Shown: positions 1 through 9,037, numbered from the stretch's first letter. The stretch is DNA of 15,309 bases from Raineyella sp964402325 (GCA_964402325.1 CAYOBI010000063.1:1-15309), one strand, 5' to 3'. A program made the numbers and translations. The notes: generated by a model not told the origin, from the sequence alone.

Positions 1-1800
<1,800 letters not shown>

Positions 1801-1805
1801 GTCCG

Positions 1806-2897
1806 ATGTCCGTTCCTCCCAAGGCCCCCGCCAACGCGGCCAAGCAGGTCGCGATCAAGTTCGGAGCCCTCAGCCACGAGCCGCTGGTCGACGCCGAAGG
1901 CGACGTCATCGGCCGTGGCGCCGGCCCCACCCTGGTCCGGCGGCTGCTCCGGCTGTTCCCCGACCCCATCCTGGTCGGGCCCGAGCCGCGGCGTTGCCGC
2001 GGGTTCGTCCAGCAGCCGCTGCAGTTCATCGACGGCGACCACACCGTCGTGATCAACATGGACGTGCTCGACTCGCCGCTGGTCTGGACCGTGCTCAAGG
2101 AGAGCGCACCTGCCCCGCAGGTGATGAACTTCATCTGGCAGAACGTGTCCGAGTACCCCGAGACCGTCCGGCAGGCGTCGCTCGGCCTGTCGTTCGGGCT
2201 GTTCCCGACCTTCGCGAACTCCGAGCGGACCGCGCAGGAGGTGCGCGAGGTCCTCGACGCCTGGACCGTCCCGGCGCTCGCCGAGAAGGCCGTGATCGGC
2301 TGGGAGAACCTCGGCATCCACCTGCAGCGGGTCCGTCCGCACACCTCCACCAAGATCCCGGTGGTGCTCTACCCGGCGGTGACGCTCGCCTCCCGCAAGC
2401 GGCCCGACCTGTTCATGCGGGTGGTGTCCGCGGTTGCCGCCCGGACCCCGATCACGCTGGAGATGCGTCTGCAGGAGAAGGACCTGATCACCGAGAAGGC
2501 GATGCGGATCTCCCGGGAGAAGTGGACCTGGGTCGGCCCGATGGCGACCCGCGAGGACTACTGGAACCAGTTGGCCCACACCACCGCCTTCCTGGCGACG
2601 TCGGCCGACGAGTCGTACGGCCTGCAGTACCTGGAGGCGCTCGCCGCCGGGGCCATCGGGGTGTTCCCGGACCTGCCGTGGGCCCGGGCGCTGCTGCCGG
2701 AGGGGTACCTGTACTTCTACCGCGACGAGGACCAGGCCCAGGAGATGCTCTTCCACGCCGTGACCGACCCGGAGGGCTGCCGTCGGGAGACCGCGGCCGC
2801 CGCCGGCGACGTCGACGCGTGGATCCGCAGCAGGCACAGCGACGACAGCTTCGAGCGGGCGATCGCCGGCTGCACCGCGAAGTGGTTCGGCGCCTGA
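1806..2897 (+). CDS. Glycosyltransferase-like protein (GT-B fold, GT4-type EX7E motif), substrate unknown
   Basis: A predicted cytoplasmic protein of 363 residues with no signal peptide or membrane helix. Its C-terminal half resembles GT-B retaining glycosyltransferases. E269 and E277, within DESYGLQYLEALAAG, form the E-x7-E pair that contacts the nucleotide-sugar donor in GT4 enzymes, followed by a GAIGVFPDLPWARALLP segment. The N-terminal half is less typical, so donor and acceptor cannot be named. I prefer ATG 1806 because GAAGGG at 1791-1796 then lies 9 nt upstream. ATG 1797 would overlap the hppA stop as ATGA but leaves the same site no spacing. The pairing with hppA suggests one transcript, although no functional link is obvious. 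A strong hairpin follows. Confidence in the gene is high; confidence in the exact activity is moderate. Confidence 0.82.
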   Translation: MSVPPKAPANAAKQVAIKFGALSHEPLVDAEGDVIGRGAGPTLVRRLLRLFPDPILVGPEPRRCRGFVQQPLQFIDGDHTVVINMDVLDSPLVWTVLKESAPAPQVMNFIWQNVSEYPETVRQASLGLSFGLFPTFANSERTAQEVREVLDAWTVPALAEKAVIGWENLGIHLQRVRPHTSTKIPVVLYPAVTLASRKRPDLFMRVVSAVAARTPITLEMRLQEKDLITEKAMRISREKWTWVGPMATREDYWNQLAHTTAFLATSADESYGLQYLEALAAGAIGVFPDLPWARALLPEGYLYFYRDEDQAQEMLFHAVTDPEGCRRETAAAAGDVDAWIRSRHSDDSFERAIAGCTAKWFGA

Positions 2898-2903
2898 CAA
2901 GGG

Positions 2904-2928
2904 GACCGCGGTCGGGAGCCTGACCGCG
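2904..2928 (+). repeat. Small nested inverted repeats after the glycosyltransferase gene
   Basis: GACCGCGGTC at 2904-2913 is a perfect 10-base palindrome. Its right part (CGCGGTC, 2907-2913) also pairs with GACCGCG at 2922-2928 across an 8-nt loop. It lies 6 nt past the stop codon and just ahead of the larger hairpin. It may assist termination or protect the transcript 3' end. Confidence 0.4.
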
Positions 2929-2942
2929 ATCCCGCGGGGCGA

Positions 2943-2976
2943 GTGCGGGGCCGGTCCGTCGGGACCGGCCCCGCAC
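2943..2976 (+). terminator. Perfect 15-bp hairpin, probable hppA/glycosyltransferase transcript end
   Basis: GTGCGGGGCCGGTCC (2943-2957) pairs perfectly with GGACCGGCCCCGCAC (2962-2976) across a 4-nt GTCG loop. There is no T-run downstream, so this would be a terminator of the U-less kind proposed for high-GC actinobacteria, or a 3'-end stabilising structure. Its position between the glycosyltransferase stop and the uvrC promoter supports a transcript-boundary role. Confidence 0.6.
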
Positions 2977-3034
2977 CCGTTCCCGGGGCCCGCCGGCGCC
3001 CGCCGCGGCCCCGGCCCGGGGTCGGTCCCCGGCC

Positions 3035-3047
3035 TATGCTGGGCGCC
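3035..3047 (+). promoter_or_regulatory. Putative leaderless promoter of uvrC (-10 TATGCT)
   Basis: TATGCT at 3035-3040 fits the actinobacterial -10 pattern TANNNT and stands out in a G+C-only surrounding. It ends 7 nt before ATG 3048, so transcription would start at or next to the start codon. No Shine-Dalgarno sequence precedes this ATG and no good -35 is visible. Confidence 0.5.
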
Positions 3048-5048
3048 ATGGCCGATCCGTCCTCGTACCGCCCCGCGCCCGGGTCGATCCCCCTCGAGCC
3101 GGGCGTCTACCGGTTCAGCGACGCGCACGGCCGGGTCGTCTACGTCGGCAAGGCCAAGTCGCTGCGCCAGCGGCTCAACTCCTACTTCGCCGACCTGTCC
3201 AACCTGCACCCGCGCACCCAGGCGATGGTCACCACCGCCGCCCGGGTGGACTGGACGGTGGTGCAGAACGAGGTGGAGGCCCTCGGCCTCGAGTACACCT
3301 GGATCAAGGAGTTCGCCCCGCGGTTCAACGTGATGTACCGCGACGACAAGTCCTACCCGTGGCTCGCGGTCACCTGGTCCGACGAGTACCCGCGGGTCTT
3401 CGTCGGGCGCGGCAAGAAGAGGCGGGGCTGGCGCTACTTCGGGCCGTACGGCCACGCCTGGGCGATCCGCGAGACGGTCGACACGCTGCTGCGGGTGTTC
3501 CCGATGCGCTCCTGCACCGCCGGAACGTTCCGCAACGCGCGGGCCGCCGGCCGGCCCTGCCTGCTCGGCTACATCGGCAAGTGCGTCGCCCCGTGCGTGG
3601 ACCGGGTCACCGCCGTCGAGCACCGGGAGATCGCCGACGACTTCTGCCAGTTCATGGCCGGGCGCTCCACCGGGCTGGTCCGCCGGCTGGAGCGCGAGAT
3701 GGCCGAGGCCTCCGCGAACCTCGAGTTCGAGCGGGCCGGCGTGCTGCGCGACGACATCGCCGCGCTCAACCTGGCGATGGAGAAGAACGCCATCGTGCTC
3801 GGCGACGGCACCGACGCCGACGTCATCGCGATGGTCGCCGAGGAGCTCGAGGTCTCGGTGATGGTCTTCCACGTCCGCGGCGGCCGGGTCCGCGGCCGGC
3901 GCGGCTGGGTCGCGGACCGGACCGCCGACCAGACCGAGCCGGAGCTGGTCGGCACCTTCCTCACCCAGCTCTACGGGGCCGCCGGCGAGCTCGAGGTGAC
4001 CGACGGCGAGGTCAACGGCGAGGCCCGGCCGATCCCGCGGGAGGTGCTCGTCCCGGTACTGCCCGACGACGCCGAGGTGTACGCCGACTGGCTGTCCGGG
4101 CGCCGCGGCAGCCGCGTCTCGCTGCGGGTGCCGCAACGCGGCGACAAGCGCACCCTGCTCGACACCGTGACCCGCAACGCCGAGGAGGCGCTGGCCCGGC
4201 ACCGGACGAAACGCTCGGTGGACCTCACTGCGCGCACCCGGGCCCTGGAGGAGATCAGGACGGCGCTCACGCTGCCGACCCCGCCGCTGCGGATCGAGTG
4301 CTACGACATCTCCAACCTGCAGGGCACCAACGTGGTGGCCTCCATGGTGGTCTTCGAGGACGGGATGGCCCGTAAGTCGGAGTACCGCCACTTCACCATC
4401 AAGGGCGTCGAGGGACAGAACGACGTCGCCTCGATGTACGAGGTGATCACCCGCCGGTTCAGCCGGATGCTGCAGGAGCAGGAGGTGCTCCGGCAGGCCC
4501 ACGGAGGGGAGGGTGACGGTCCCGCGCTGGTCGACCCGTCCACCGGCCGACCGCTGAAGTTCGCGTACGCCCCGGCCCTGGTGGTCGTCGACGGCGGCCC
4601 GCCGCAGGTCGAGGCGGCCCGCCGGGCACTGGCCGACCTCGGCATCACCGACATCGGGCTGTGCGGCCTGGCCAAGCGCCTGGAGGAGGTATGGGTGCCC
4701 GACGAGGACTTTCCGGTCATCCTGCCGCGCACCTCCGAGGGCCTGTACCTGATGCAGCGGGTCCGTGACGAGGCGCACCGCTTCGCCATCACCCACCACC
4801 GCACCCGGCGCAGCCGGTCGATGCTGGAGTCCATGCTCGACGACATCCAGGGCCTGGGCCCGGGACGCCGGGCGATCCTGATGAAGGAGTTCGGGTCGGT
4901 GAAGCGACTGCGGTCGGCCACCGAGGACGAGATCCGCGCCCTGCCGGGCTTCGGGCCCGCCACGGCCCGCGCCGTCGTCGAGGCCGTCGGTGCCGCGCCG
5001 CGCGCCGAGGTGCTCAACACCGCCACCGGCGAACTCACCGAGGAATGA
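3048..5048 (+). CDS. uvrC: Excinuclease ABC subunit C (UvrC)
   Basis: UvrC makes the two incisions flanking DNA damage after UvrA/UvrB have located the lesion (nucleotide excision repair, cytoplasm). The 666 residues show the expected order: GIY-YIG nuclease domain (GVY at 19-21, YVG at 32-34); a CRPCLLGYIGKC-like segment near 165-180; a UVR motif at about 208-240 that would bind UvrB; the RNase H-like endonuclease domain with D420 (in ECYDISN) and D515 (in VVVDGG) as likely metal ligands; then tandem helix-hairpin-helix motifs (QGLGPGR, LPGFGPATA) near the end. The upstream open frame reaches 2943 but crosses the terminator hairpin, so ATG 3048 is chosen; it is preceded by a -10-like hexamer rather than a ribosome site. 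rapZ follows, as is common in actinobacteria. Confidence 0.97.
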   Translation: MADPSSYRPAPGSIPLEPGVYRFSDAHGRVVYVGKAKSLRQRLNSYFADLSNLHPRTQAMVTTAARVDWTVVQNEVEALGLEYTWIKEFAPRFNVMYRDDKSYPWLAVTWSDEYPRVFVGRGKKRRGWRYFGPYGHAWAIRETVDTLLRVFPMRSCTAGTFRNARAAGRPCLLGYIGKCVAPCVDRVTAVEHREIADDFCQFMAGRSTGLVRRLEREMAEASANLEFERAGVLRDDIAALNLAMEKNAIVLGDGTDADVIAMVAEELEVSVMVFHVRGGRVRGRRGWVADRTADQTEPELVGTFLTQLYGAAGELEVTDGEVNGEARPIPREVLVPVLPDDAEVYADWLSGRRGSRVSLRVPQRGDKRTLLDTVTRNAEEALARHRTKRSVDLTARTRALEEIRTALTLPTPPLRIECYDISNLQGTNVVASMVVFEDGMARKSEYRHFTIKGVEGQNDVASMYEVITRRFSRMLQEQEVLRQAHGGEGDGPALVDPSTGRPLKFAYAPALVVVDGGPPQVEAARRALADLGITDIGLCGLAKRLEEVWVPDEDFPVILPRTSEGLYLMQRVRDEAHRFAITHHRTRRSRSMLESMLDDIQGLGPGRRAILMKEFGSVKRLRSATEDEIRALPGFGPATARAVVEAVGAAPRAEVLNTATGELTEE

Positions 5049-5089
5049 CCGGAATGACGCCGGGACCGGTGGTCCGCCGCCCCCTGTTG

Positions 5090-5101
5090 AATAATGGGTC
5101 C
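5090..5101 (+). promoter_or_regulatory. Putative leaderless promoter of rapZ (-10 AATAAT)
   Basis: AATAAT at 5090-5095 matches the -10 consensus TATAAT at five of six positions and is the most AT-rich hexamer in this stretch. It ends 6 nt before GTG 5102, the start that best fits the RapZ family. No Shine-Dalgarno sequence precedes that GTG. Together this suggests leaderless transcription of rapZ separate from uvrC. Confidence 0.55.
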
Positions 5102-5971
5102 GTGGCAGCACAGGAGCAGCGGGTACTGATCGTCACCGGTCTGAGCGGGGCCGGTCGGTCCTCGGCTGCCAATGCCCTCGAGGACGCCGGCTGGTACGTG
5201 GTCGACAACCTGCCGCCGAAGCTGGTGCCCGAGCTGGCCCGGATGCTCGGGGCCGCCGGCATCCACAACCTCGCCGCGGTCCTCGACGTCCGCAGCCGTG
5301 CCCTGTTCGCCGACGTGATGCCGGCCCTGGCCGAACTCCGGGCGTCAGGGCTGGACATCGACCCGGAGATCCTCTTCCTCGAGGCGAATGACGAGGTGAT
5401 CGTCCGCCGCCAGGAATCGGCCCGCCGCCCGCACCCGTTGCAGGGCAGCGGCCGGCTGCTCGACGGAGTGAAGGCGGAGCGGGCCCAGCTCGGGGCGCTG
5501 CGCTCGGTCGCCGACCTCGTCATCGACACCTCCACCCTCAACGTGCACCAGTTGCGCGACCGCGTCTCGCACGCGTACGGGGGAGAGGAACGGAAGTTCC
5601 GCGCCACCATCGTCTCCTTCGGCTTCAAGCACGGCGTCCCGGTCGACGCCGACCTCGTGCTGGACGTACGTTTCCTGCCGAACCCGCACTGGATCCCCGA
5701 GCTGCGGCCGATGACCGGGATGGACCAGCCGGTCCGCGACTACGTGCTGTCCCGGGAAGGGGCGACCGACTACTTGGACCGGATCGAGGGGCTGCTGACC
5801 GAGATCGTCATCCCCGGCTACTGCCGCGAGGGCAAGTGGCTGATGACCATCGCGATCGGCTGCACCGGTGGTCGCCACCGGTCCACCTCGATGGCGATCG
5901 ACCTGAGCCGGCGGCTCGGGCTCAGGGGCATCCCCACCTCCGTGGTGCACCGGGACGCGGAGCTGCTCTGA
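5102..5971 (+). CDS. rapZ: RNase adapter / nucleotide-binding protein RapZ (YvcJ family)
   Basis: A P-loop protein of 289 residues. In enterobacteria RapZ is an RNA-binding adapter that controls amino-sugar synthesis; the actinobacterial role is less clear. The N-terminal Walker A-type loop is GLSGAGRSS at 13-21, with Arg where other families have Lys, which as far as I recall is normal for actinobacterial members. WYVVDNLPPKLV follows shortly after. The C-terminal signature IGCTGGRHRS lies at about 251-260. GTG 5102 gives the family's short N-terminus before the P-loop and sits 6 nt after AATAAT. ATG 5045 (overlapping the uvrC stop) or ATG 5054 would add 19 or 16 unconserved residues; 5054 does have GAGGA at workable spacing, so it remains an alternative. 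yvcK begins 1 nt after the stop, so the two are co-transcribed. Confidence 0.93.
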   Translation: MAAQEQRVLIVTGLSGAGRSSAANALEDAGWYVVDNLPPKLVPELARMLGAAGIHNLAAVLDVRSRALFADVMPALAELRASGLDIDPEILFLEANDEVIVRRQESARRPHPLQGSGRLLDGVKAERAQLGALRSVADLVIDTSTLNVHQLRDRVSHAYGGEERKFRATIVSFGFKHGVPVDADLVLDVRFLPNPHWIPELRPMTGMDQPVRDYVLSREGATDYLDRIEGLLTEIVIPGYCREGKWLMTIAIGCTGGRHRSTSMAIDLSRRLGLRGIPTSVVHRDAELL

Positions 5972-5972
5972 G

Positions 5973-6935
5973 ATGCTCGCGGCAGACCAGGGATTCGATC
6001 GTCGCCCCGCCGTCACCGCCCTCGGCGGTGGGCACGGGCTGTACGCCAACCTGTCCGCACTGCGCCGGATCACCGACCGGCTCACCGCGGTTGTGACCGT
6101 CGCCGACGACGGCGGCTCCTCGGGCCGGCTGCGCCAGGAGTTCGACATCCTGCCGCCCGGCGACCTGCGGATGGCCCTCGCCGCGCTCTGCGGCGACGAC
6201 TCCCAGGGCCGGCTGTGGGCCGAGATCCTGCAGTCCCGGTTCGCCGGTCACGGCCCGTTGGGGGGCCACGCGATCGGGAACCTGCTGATCGCCGGGATCT
6301 GGCAGAAGGTCGACGCCGTCACCGGACTGGAGATGGTCGCCCAGCTGCTCGGCAGCCGCGGCCGGGTGCTGCCGATGTCCGGCGTCCCGCTGGAGATCGA
6401 GGCCGACGTGATCGGCTACGACCCGCTGCACCCCGACGAGATCAGCGTGCTGCGCGGTCAGGCCCGGATCGCCACCACCCGGGCCGAGGTGAACGGGATC
6501 CGGCTGGTCCCGCAGGACCCGCCGGCGGTGCCGCAGACCCTGCAGGCGATCCACGAGGCGGACTGGGTGATCCTCGGTCCGGGCTCCTGGTTCACCTCGG
6601 TGATCCCGCACCTGCTGGTCCCGGAACTGGCCGAGGCGATCGTCCGCACCCGCGCCAAGCGGATCCTCACGATGAACCTCCGGCCGGCCGGCGAGACCTC
6701 CGGGTTCACCCCGTCGCGGCACCTGGAGGCACTGGCCGAGCACGCCCCGCAGCTTCGGCTCGACGTGGTGCTGGCCGACCCCCGCTTCGTCGCCGACGAC
6801 CGCGGGCACCTGGAGGGTTTCGCGCGGTCCCTCGGGGCGGAACTGGTCGTCACCGATGTGGCGATGCGGGACGGGACGGCCCGGCACGACCCGCTCCGGC
6901 TGGCCTCGGCGTACGCGGAGATCATGGGCCTCTGA
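5973..6935 (+). CDS. yvcK: CofD-like UDP-sugar-binding factor YvcK (gluconeogenesis factor)
   Basis: A predicted cytoplasmic Rossmann-like protein of 320 residues from the CofD/YvcK family. Relatives bind UDP-sugars and are needed for growth on gluconeogenic carbon and for normal cell-wall synthesis in Bacillus and mycobacteria. Conserved segments are ALGGGHGLYANL near the N-terminus, VADDGGSSGRLR followed by PPGDLRM, GHAIGNLL around residue 95, and LGPGSWFTSVIPHLL around 195. Length matches the family. ATG 5973 is 1 nt after the rapZ stop; GCGGAG about 10 nt upstream inside rapZ can serve as ribosome site. It belongs to the rapZ-yvcK-whiA group. A 10-base palindrome (GCGGGCCCGC, 6936-6945) directly follows the stop. 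Confidence 0.94.
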   Translation: MLAADQGFDRRPAVTALGGGHGLYANLSALRRITDRLTAVVTVADDGGSSGRLRQEFDILPPGDLRMALAALCGDDSQGRLWAEILQSRFAGHGPLGGHAIGNLLIAGIWQKVDAVTGLEMVAQLLGSRGRVLPMSGVPLEIEADVIGYDPLHPDEISVLRGQARIATTRAEVNGIRLVPQDPPAVPQTLQAIHEADWVILGPGSWFTSVIPHLLVPELAEAIVRTRAKRILTMNLRPAGETSGFTPSRHLEALAEHAPQLRLDVVLADPRFVADDRGHLEGFARSLGAELVVTDVAMRDGTARHDPLRLASAYAEIMGL

Positions 6936-6992
6936 GCGGGCCCGCAATCCCGTGCCCCGGTCCGGTGGTCCGCCCCGCGCGGCGCCGTGTGG

Positions 6993-7004
6993 GACGATGG
7001 GGCA
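6993..7004 (+). promoter_or_regulatory. Weak putative leaderless -10 site of whiA
   Basis: GACGAT at 6993-6998 ends 6 nt before ATG 7005 and shares A2, A5 and T6 with the -10 consensus. It is weaker than the sites before uvrC, rapZ and secG, but the spacing is the same and no ribosome site precedes whiA. The 69-nt gap after yvcK leaves room for a separate promoter. Confidence 0.3.
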
Positions 7005-7991
7005 ATGGCGATGACCCAACAGGTGAAGGCGGAACTGTCCACTGTCCCCGTCACGAGGACGGCGTCCCGGGTCGCGGAGATGGCGGCGGTGCTGCGTTTC
7101 GCCGGAGGTCTGCACATCGCCGGTGGCCGGATCGTGATCGAGGCCGAGCTCGACACCGGCGCCGCGGCACGCCGGCTGCGATCGGCGATCCAGGACGTCT
7201 TCGGCTACTCCTCCGAGTTCGTCGTGGTCAACGGGTCCGGCCTGCGCAAGGCCACCCGCTACGTCGTTCGGATGGCCAACCACGGCGACGACCTCGCCCG
7301 CCGGACCGGCCTGATCGACCCGCACGGCCGCCCCGTCCGGGGCCTGCCGCCGCAGATCGTCGGGGGTGACCTGGACGCCGCCGTCGCCGCCTGGCGCGGC
7401 GCCTTCCTGGCGCACGGTTCGCTGACCGAGCCGGGCCGGTCGATGGCCCTGGAGATCACCTGCCCCGGGCCGGAATCGGCGCTGGCCCTGGTCGGGGCGG
7501 CCCGCCGGGTCGGCATCGGTGCCAAGGCCCGCGTGGTCCGGGAGATCGACCGGGTGGCCATCCGCGACGGCGACGCGATCGCGGCGATGCTCACCCGGCT
7601 CGGCGCCCACGAGTCGGTGCTGGCCTGGGAGGAGCGCCGGATGCGCCGCGAGGTGCGCGCCTCGGCCAACCGGCTGGCCAACTTCGACGACGCCAACCTG
7701 CGTCGGTCGGCCCAGGCCGCGGTGGCCGCCAGTGCCCGGGTCGGGCGGGCCCTGGAGATCCTCGGCCCCGACGTTCCCGAGCACCTGCGCCGGGCCGGCC
7801 AGCTACGGATGGAGAACAAGCAGGCCAGCCTCGAGGAGCTCGGCCGGCTGCACGAGCCGCCGCTCACCAAGGACGCGATCGCCGGCCGGATCCGCCGACT
7901 GCTCGGGATGGCCGACAAGCGGGCCGCCGAACTCGGCATCCCGGACACCGAGGCGAGCATCACCCCGGAGATGCTCGAGGACGACGAGTAG
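7005..7991 (+). CDS. whiA: DNA-binding protein WhiA (division/sporulation regulator)
   Basis: WhiA is a DNA-binding regulator present in nearly all Gram-positive bacteria. In Streptomyces it works with WhiB to switch on division genes at sporulation; elsewhere it affects division and chromosome segregation. The 328 residues start MAMTQQVKAELS, matching the usual actinobacterial N-terminus, which favours ATG 7005 over GTG 6987 and ATG 7011. An N-terminal WhiA domain comes first, then a degenerate LAGLIDADG-like homing-endonuclease domain (WRGAFLAHGSLTEP near residue 130), and a C-terminal helix-turn-helix region (LRRAGQLRMENKQASLEELGR and on, about 260-305) that would bind DNA. It follows yvcK by 69 nt. 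Unusually, the downstream neighbour is a convergent gene ending only 15 nt away rather than gapA. Confidence 0.95.
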   Translation: MAMTQQVKAELSTVPVTRTASRVAEMAAVLRFAGGLHIAGGRIVIEAELDTGAAARRLRSAIQDVFGYSSEFVVVNGSGLRKATRYVVRMANHGDDLARRTGLIDPHGRPVRGLPPQIVGGDLDAAVAAWRGAFLAHGSLTEPGRSMALEITCPGPESALALVGAARRVGIGAKARVVREIDRVAIRDGDAIAAMLTRLGAHESVLAWEERRMRREVRASANRLANFDDANLRRSAQAAVAASARVGRALEILGPDVPEHLRRAGQLRMENKQASLEELGRLHEPPLTKDAIAGRIRRLLGMADKRAAELGIPDTEASITPEMLEDDE

Positions 7992-8006
7992 CCCGGGGCC
8001 CCGTGT

Positions 8007-8804
8007 TCAGTACGCCCGGGGCATCCCGGTCAGGTCGGGTGCCCTGTCGCCGAGGATGTGCGCGACCTGCTCGCGACCCGCGGTCAGCAGCAGGCCGGAG
8101 TCGCTGCTCGGGTTGACCATGTCGGCGCCCTCCTCGGCCCAGTACCGGGCCTCCCCGGCGTCGGCGCAGTAGATCGCCATCTTCAGCCCGTGCTCGTGGC
8201 TGCGGGCGAGGATGGTGTGCACCATGTCGACGATCTGCTGGGGCATCGCACCGCCGGCGGTCAGCCCCACGCTGAGCGCCAGGTCGTTCGGACCGACGAA
8301 GACGCCGTACAGGCCGGGGGTCGACATGATCGCGTCCATGTTGTCGTACCCCTCCTTCGACTCGATCTGCGGCCACACCTGGATGACCTTGTCGGCCTCC
8401 TGGAAGTACGACGGGCCGGCGTAGAGGGTCCCTCGGGTCGGGCCGAGGGAACGGCTGCCGAGCGGCGGGTAGAAGCAGGCCCGGGCCACCACCTCGGCCT
8501 GCTCGCGGGTGGCGACGTCGGGGACGATCACCCCGTACGCCCCGGCGTCGAGCAGCCAGCCGATCTCGCGCGGGTCCTGGCTGGGGGAGCGTACGAACGG
8601 GCTGGCCTGCCCCGCCGAGACCGCCTGCAGCATCGCCATGATGGCGTCGCGGCCGAACATGCCGTGCTGCGCGTCGATCGTCACCGAGTCGAAACCTGCG
8701 TACGAGAGGATCTCGGCGATGTACGTCGACTCCATCGTGACCCAGGCGTTGACCGCGGTGCGGCCCGACCTGATGGCGTCGTCGACCCTGTTCGTGCGGA
8801 GCAT
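8007..8804 (-). CDS. HpcH/HpaI-family class II aldolase
   Basis: A 265-residue TIM-barrel aldolase/citrate-lyase-like protein. Relatives split 4-hydroxy-2-oxo acids into pyruvate plus an aldehyde using a divalent metal. Expected active-site residues are visible: H47 in IDAQHG, R72 in FVRSPS, the metal ligands E148 (QIESKEG) and D174 (GPNDLALS), and a PPLGSRS loop at 113-119. The likely start is the ATG at 8804-8802, preceded on the minus strand by AGAGGA with 6 nt spacing; an open frame extends to 8894 but with low-complexity Pro/Gly/Arg residues. The natural substrate cannot be told from sequence (4-hydroxy-2-oxoheptanedioate and 2-keto-3-deoxy sugar acids are candidates). It lies antisense between whiA and gapA, which are usually direct neighbours in actinobacteria, so it is likely a lineage-specific insertion. 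Codon use looks native. Confidence 0.88.
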   Translation of the reverse strand: MLRTNRVDDAIRSGRTAVNAWVTMESTYIAEILSYAGFDSVTIDAQHGMFGRDAIMAMLQAVSAGQASPFVRSPSQDPREIGWLLDAGAYGVIVPDVATREQAEVVARACFYPPLGSRSLGPTRGTLYAGPSYFQEADKVIQVWPQIESKEGYDNMDAIMSTPGLYGVFVGPNDLALSVGLTAGGAMPQQIVDMVHTILARSHEHGLKMAIYCADAGEARYWAEEGADMVNPSSDSGLLLTAGREQVAHILGDRAPDLTGMPRAY

Positions 8805-8830
8805 CGGTGGTCCTCTCGGAGGCGGGGAGC

Positions 8831-8848
8831 CGGGGCCTCGCGGCCCCG
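8831..8848 (-). repeat. Hairpin in the probable aldolase 5' leader
   Basis: CGGGGCC (8831-8837) pairs with GGCCCCG (8842-8848) across the loop TCGC. On the minus strand this lies about 27-44 nt upstream of the aldolase start. It could form in the leader RNA, but a stem this short can arise by chance at this GC content. Confidence 0.35.
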
Positions 8849-8862
8849 CGGGGAGGGGGCCG

Positions 8863-8884
8863 GGGGACCGTCTCAGGGGACCGT
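8863..8884. repeat. Two 9-bp direct repeats GGGGACCGT in the aldolase-gapA gap
   Basis: GGGGACCGT occurs at 8863-8871 and again at 8876-8884, 13 bp start to start, in the region between the divergent aldolase and gapA. The copies could be regulator half-sites or chance in a G-rich stretch. Confidence 0.3.
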
Positions 8885-8903
8885 GGCGACGCATCCCCGC
8901 AGC

Positions 8904-8909
8904 ATCTTA
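8904..8909 (-). promoter_or_regulatory. Putative -10 of the aldolase gene (TAAGAT on the minus strand)
   Basis: ATCTTA on the plus strand reads TAAGAT on the minus strand, matching TATAAT at four of six positions in a GC-rich setting. It predicts transcription starting near 8897 and a leader of about 90 nt. No convincing -35 is seen. GGGGTACCCC, a perfect palindrome at 8924-8933, lies just upstream of it and near the gapA -35 region, so it could serve as an operator for either gene. Confidence 0.35.
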
Positions 8910-8935
8910 CAGGTAGCCGGAGTGGGGTACCCCGG

Positions 8936-8971
8936 CTGCGAGCGCGTCAGAGGTCCTTTATAGGCTTAGCC
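8936..8971 (+). promoter_or_regulatory. Putative gapA operon promoter (-10 TATAGG)
   Basis: TATAGG at 8959-8964 (overlapping the alternative TAGGCT, 8961-8966) lies in the most AT-rich part of this gap. CTGCGA at 8936-8941 is a weak -35 at 17-bp spacing (three of six matches to TTGACA). The -10 ends 7 nt before ATG 8972, which is in frame with gapA. The predicted start point therefore coincides with that ATG, 66 nt ahead of the usual gapA start. Confidence 0.5.
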
Positions 8972-8982
8972 ATGTCCGTCAG

Positions 8983-9011
8983 GGTGGACGGGCTCACACC
9001 CCTCATCCACC
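8983..9011 (+). promoter_or_regulatory. Stem-loop in the gapA leader
   Basis: GGTGGA (8983-8988) can pair with TCCACC (9006-9011), with an inner GGG/CCC pairing (8990-8992 with 8999-9001) around a 6-nt loop. It ends 13 nt before the AGGAGA ribosome site. It could modulate gapA translation, but the stem is short and interrupted. Confidence 0.35.
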
Positions 9012-9037
9012 AGTCGTCTTTTCTAGGAGACACACAC

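Noticed and set aside
5045..5101. Upstream in-frame starts for rapZ (ATG 5045 overlapping the uvrC stop, ATG 5054)
   Set aside because: They would add 16-19 residues not expected before the RapZ P-loop, and AATAAT lies inside that stretch at leaderless spacing to GTG 5102. ATG 5054 keeps some support from GAGGA upstream.
5138..5164. Arg instead of Lys in the RapZ Walker A loop (GLSGAGRSS)
   Set aside because: As far as I recall this substitution is the usual form in actinobacterial RapZ proteins, so it is not an inactivating oddity.
6936..6945. GCGGGCCCGC palindrome directly after the yvcK stop as a terminator
   Set aside because: A 10-base self-complementary sequence has no room for a loop beyond a 3-4 bp stem, so it is unlikely to end transcription by itself.
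8058..8963. Plus-strand open frame of about 300 codons across the aldolase gene
   Set aside because: The composition is shadow-like and the minus strand carries a complete HpaI-type active site with a ribosome site.
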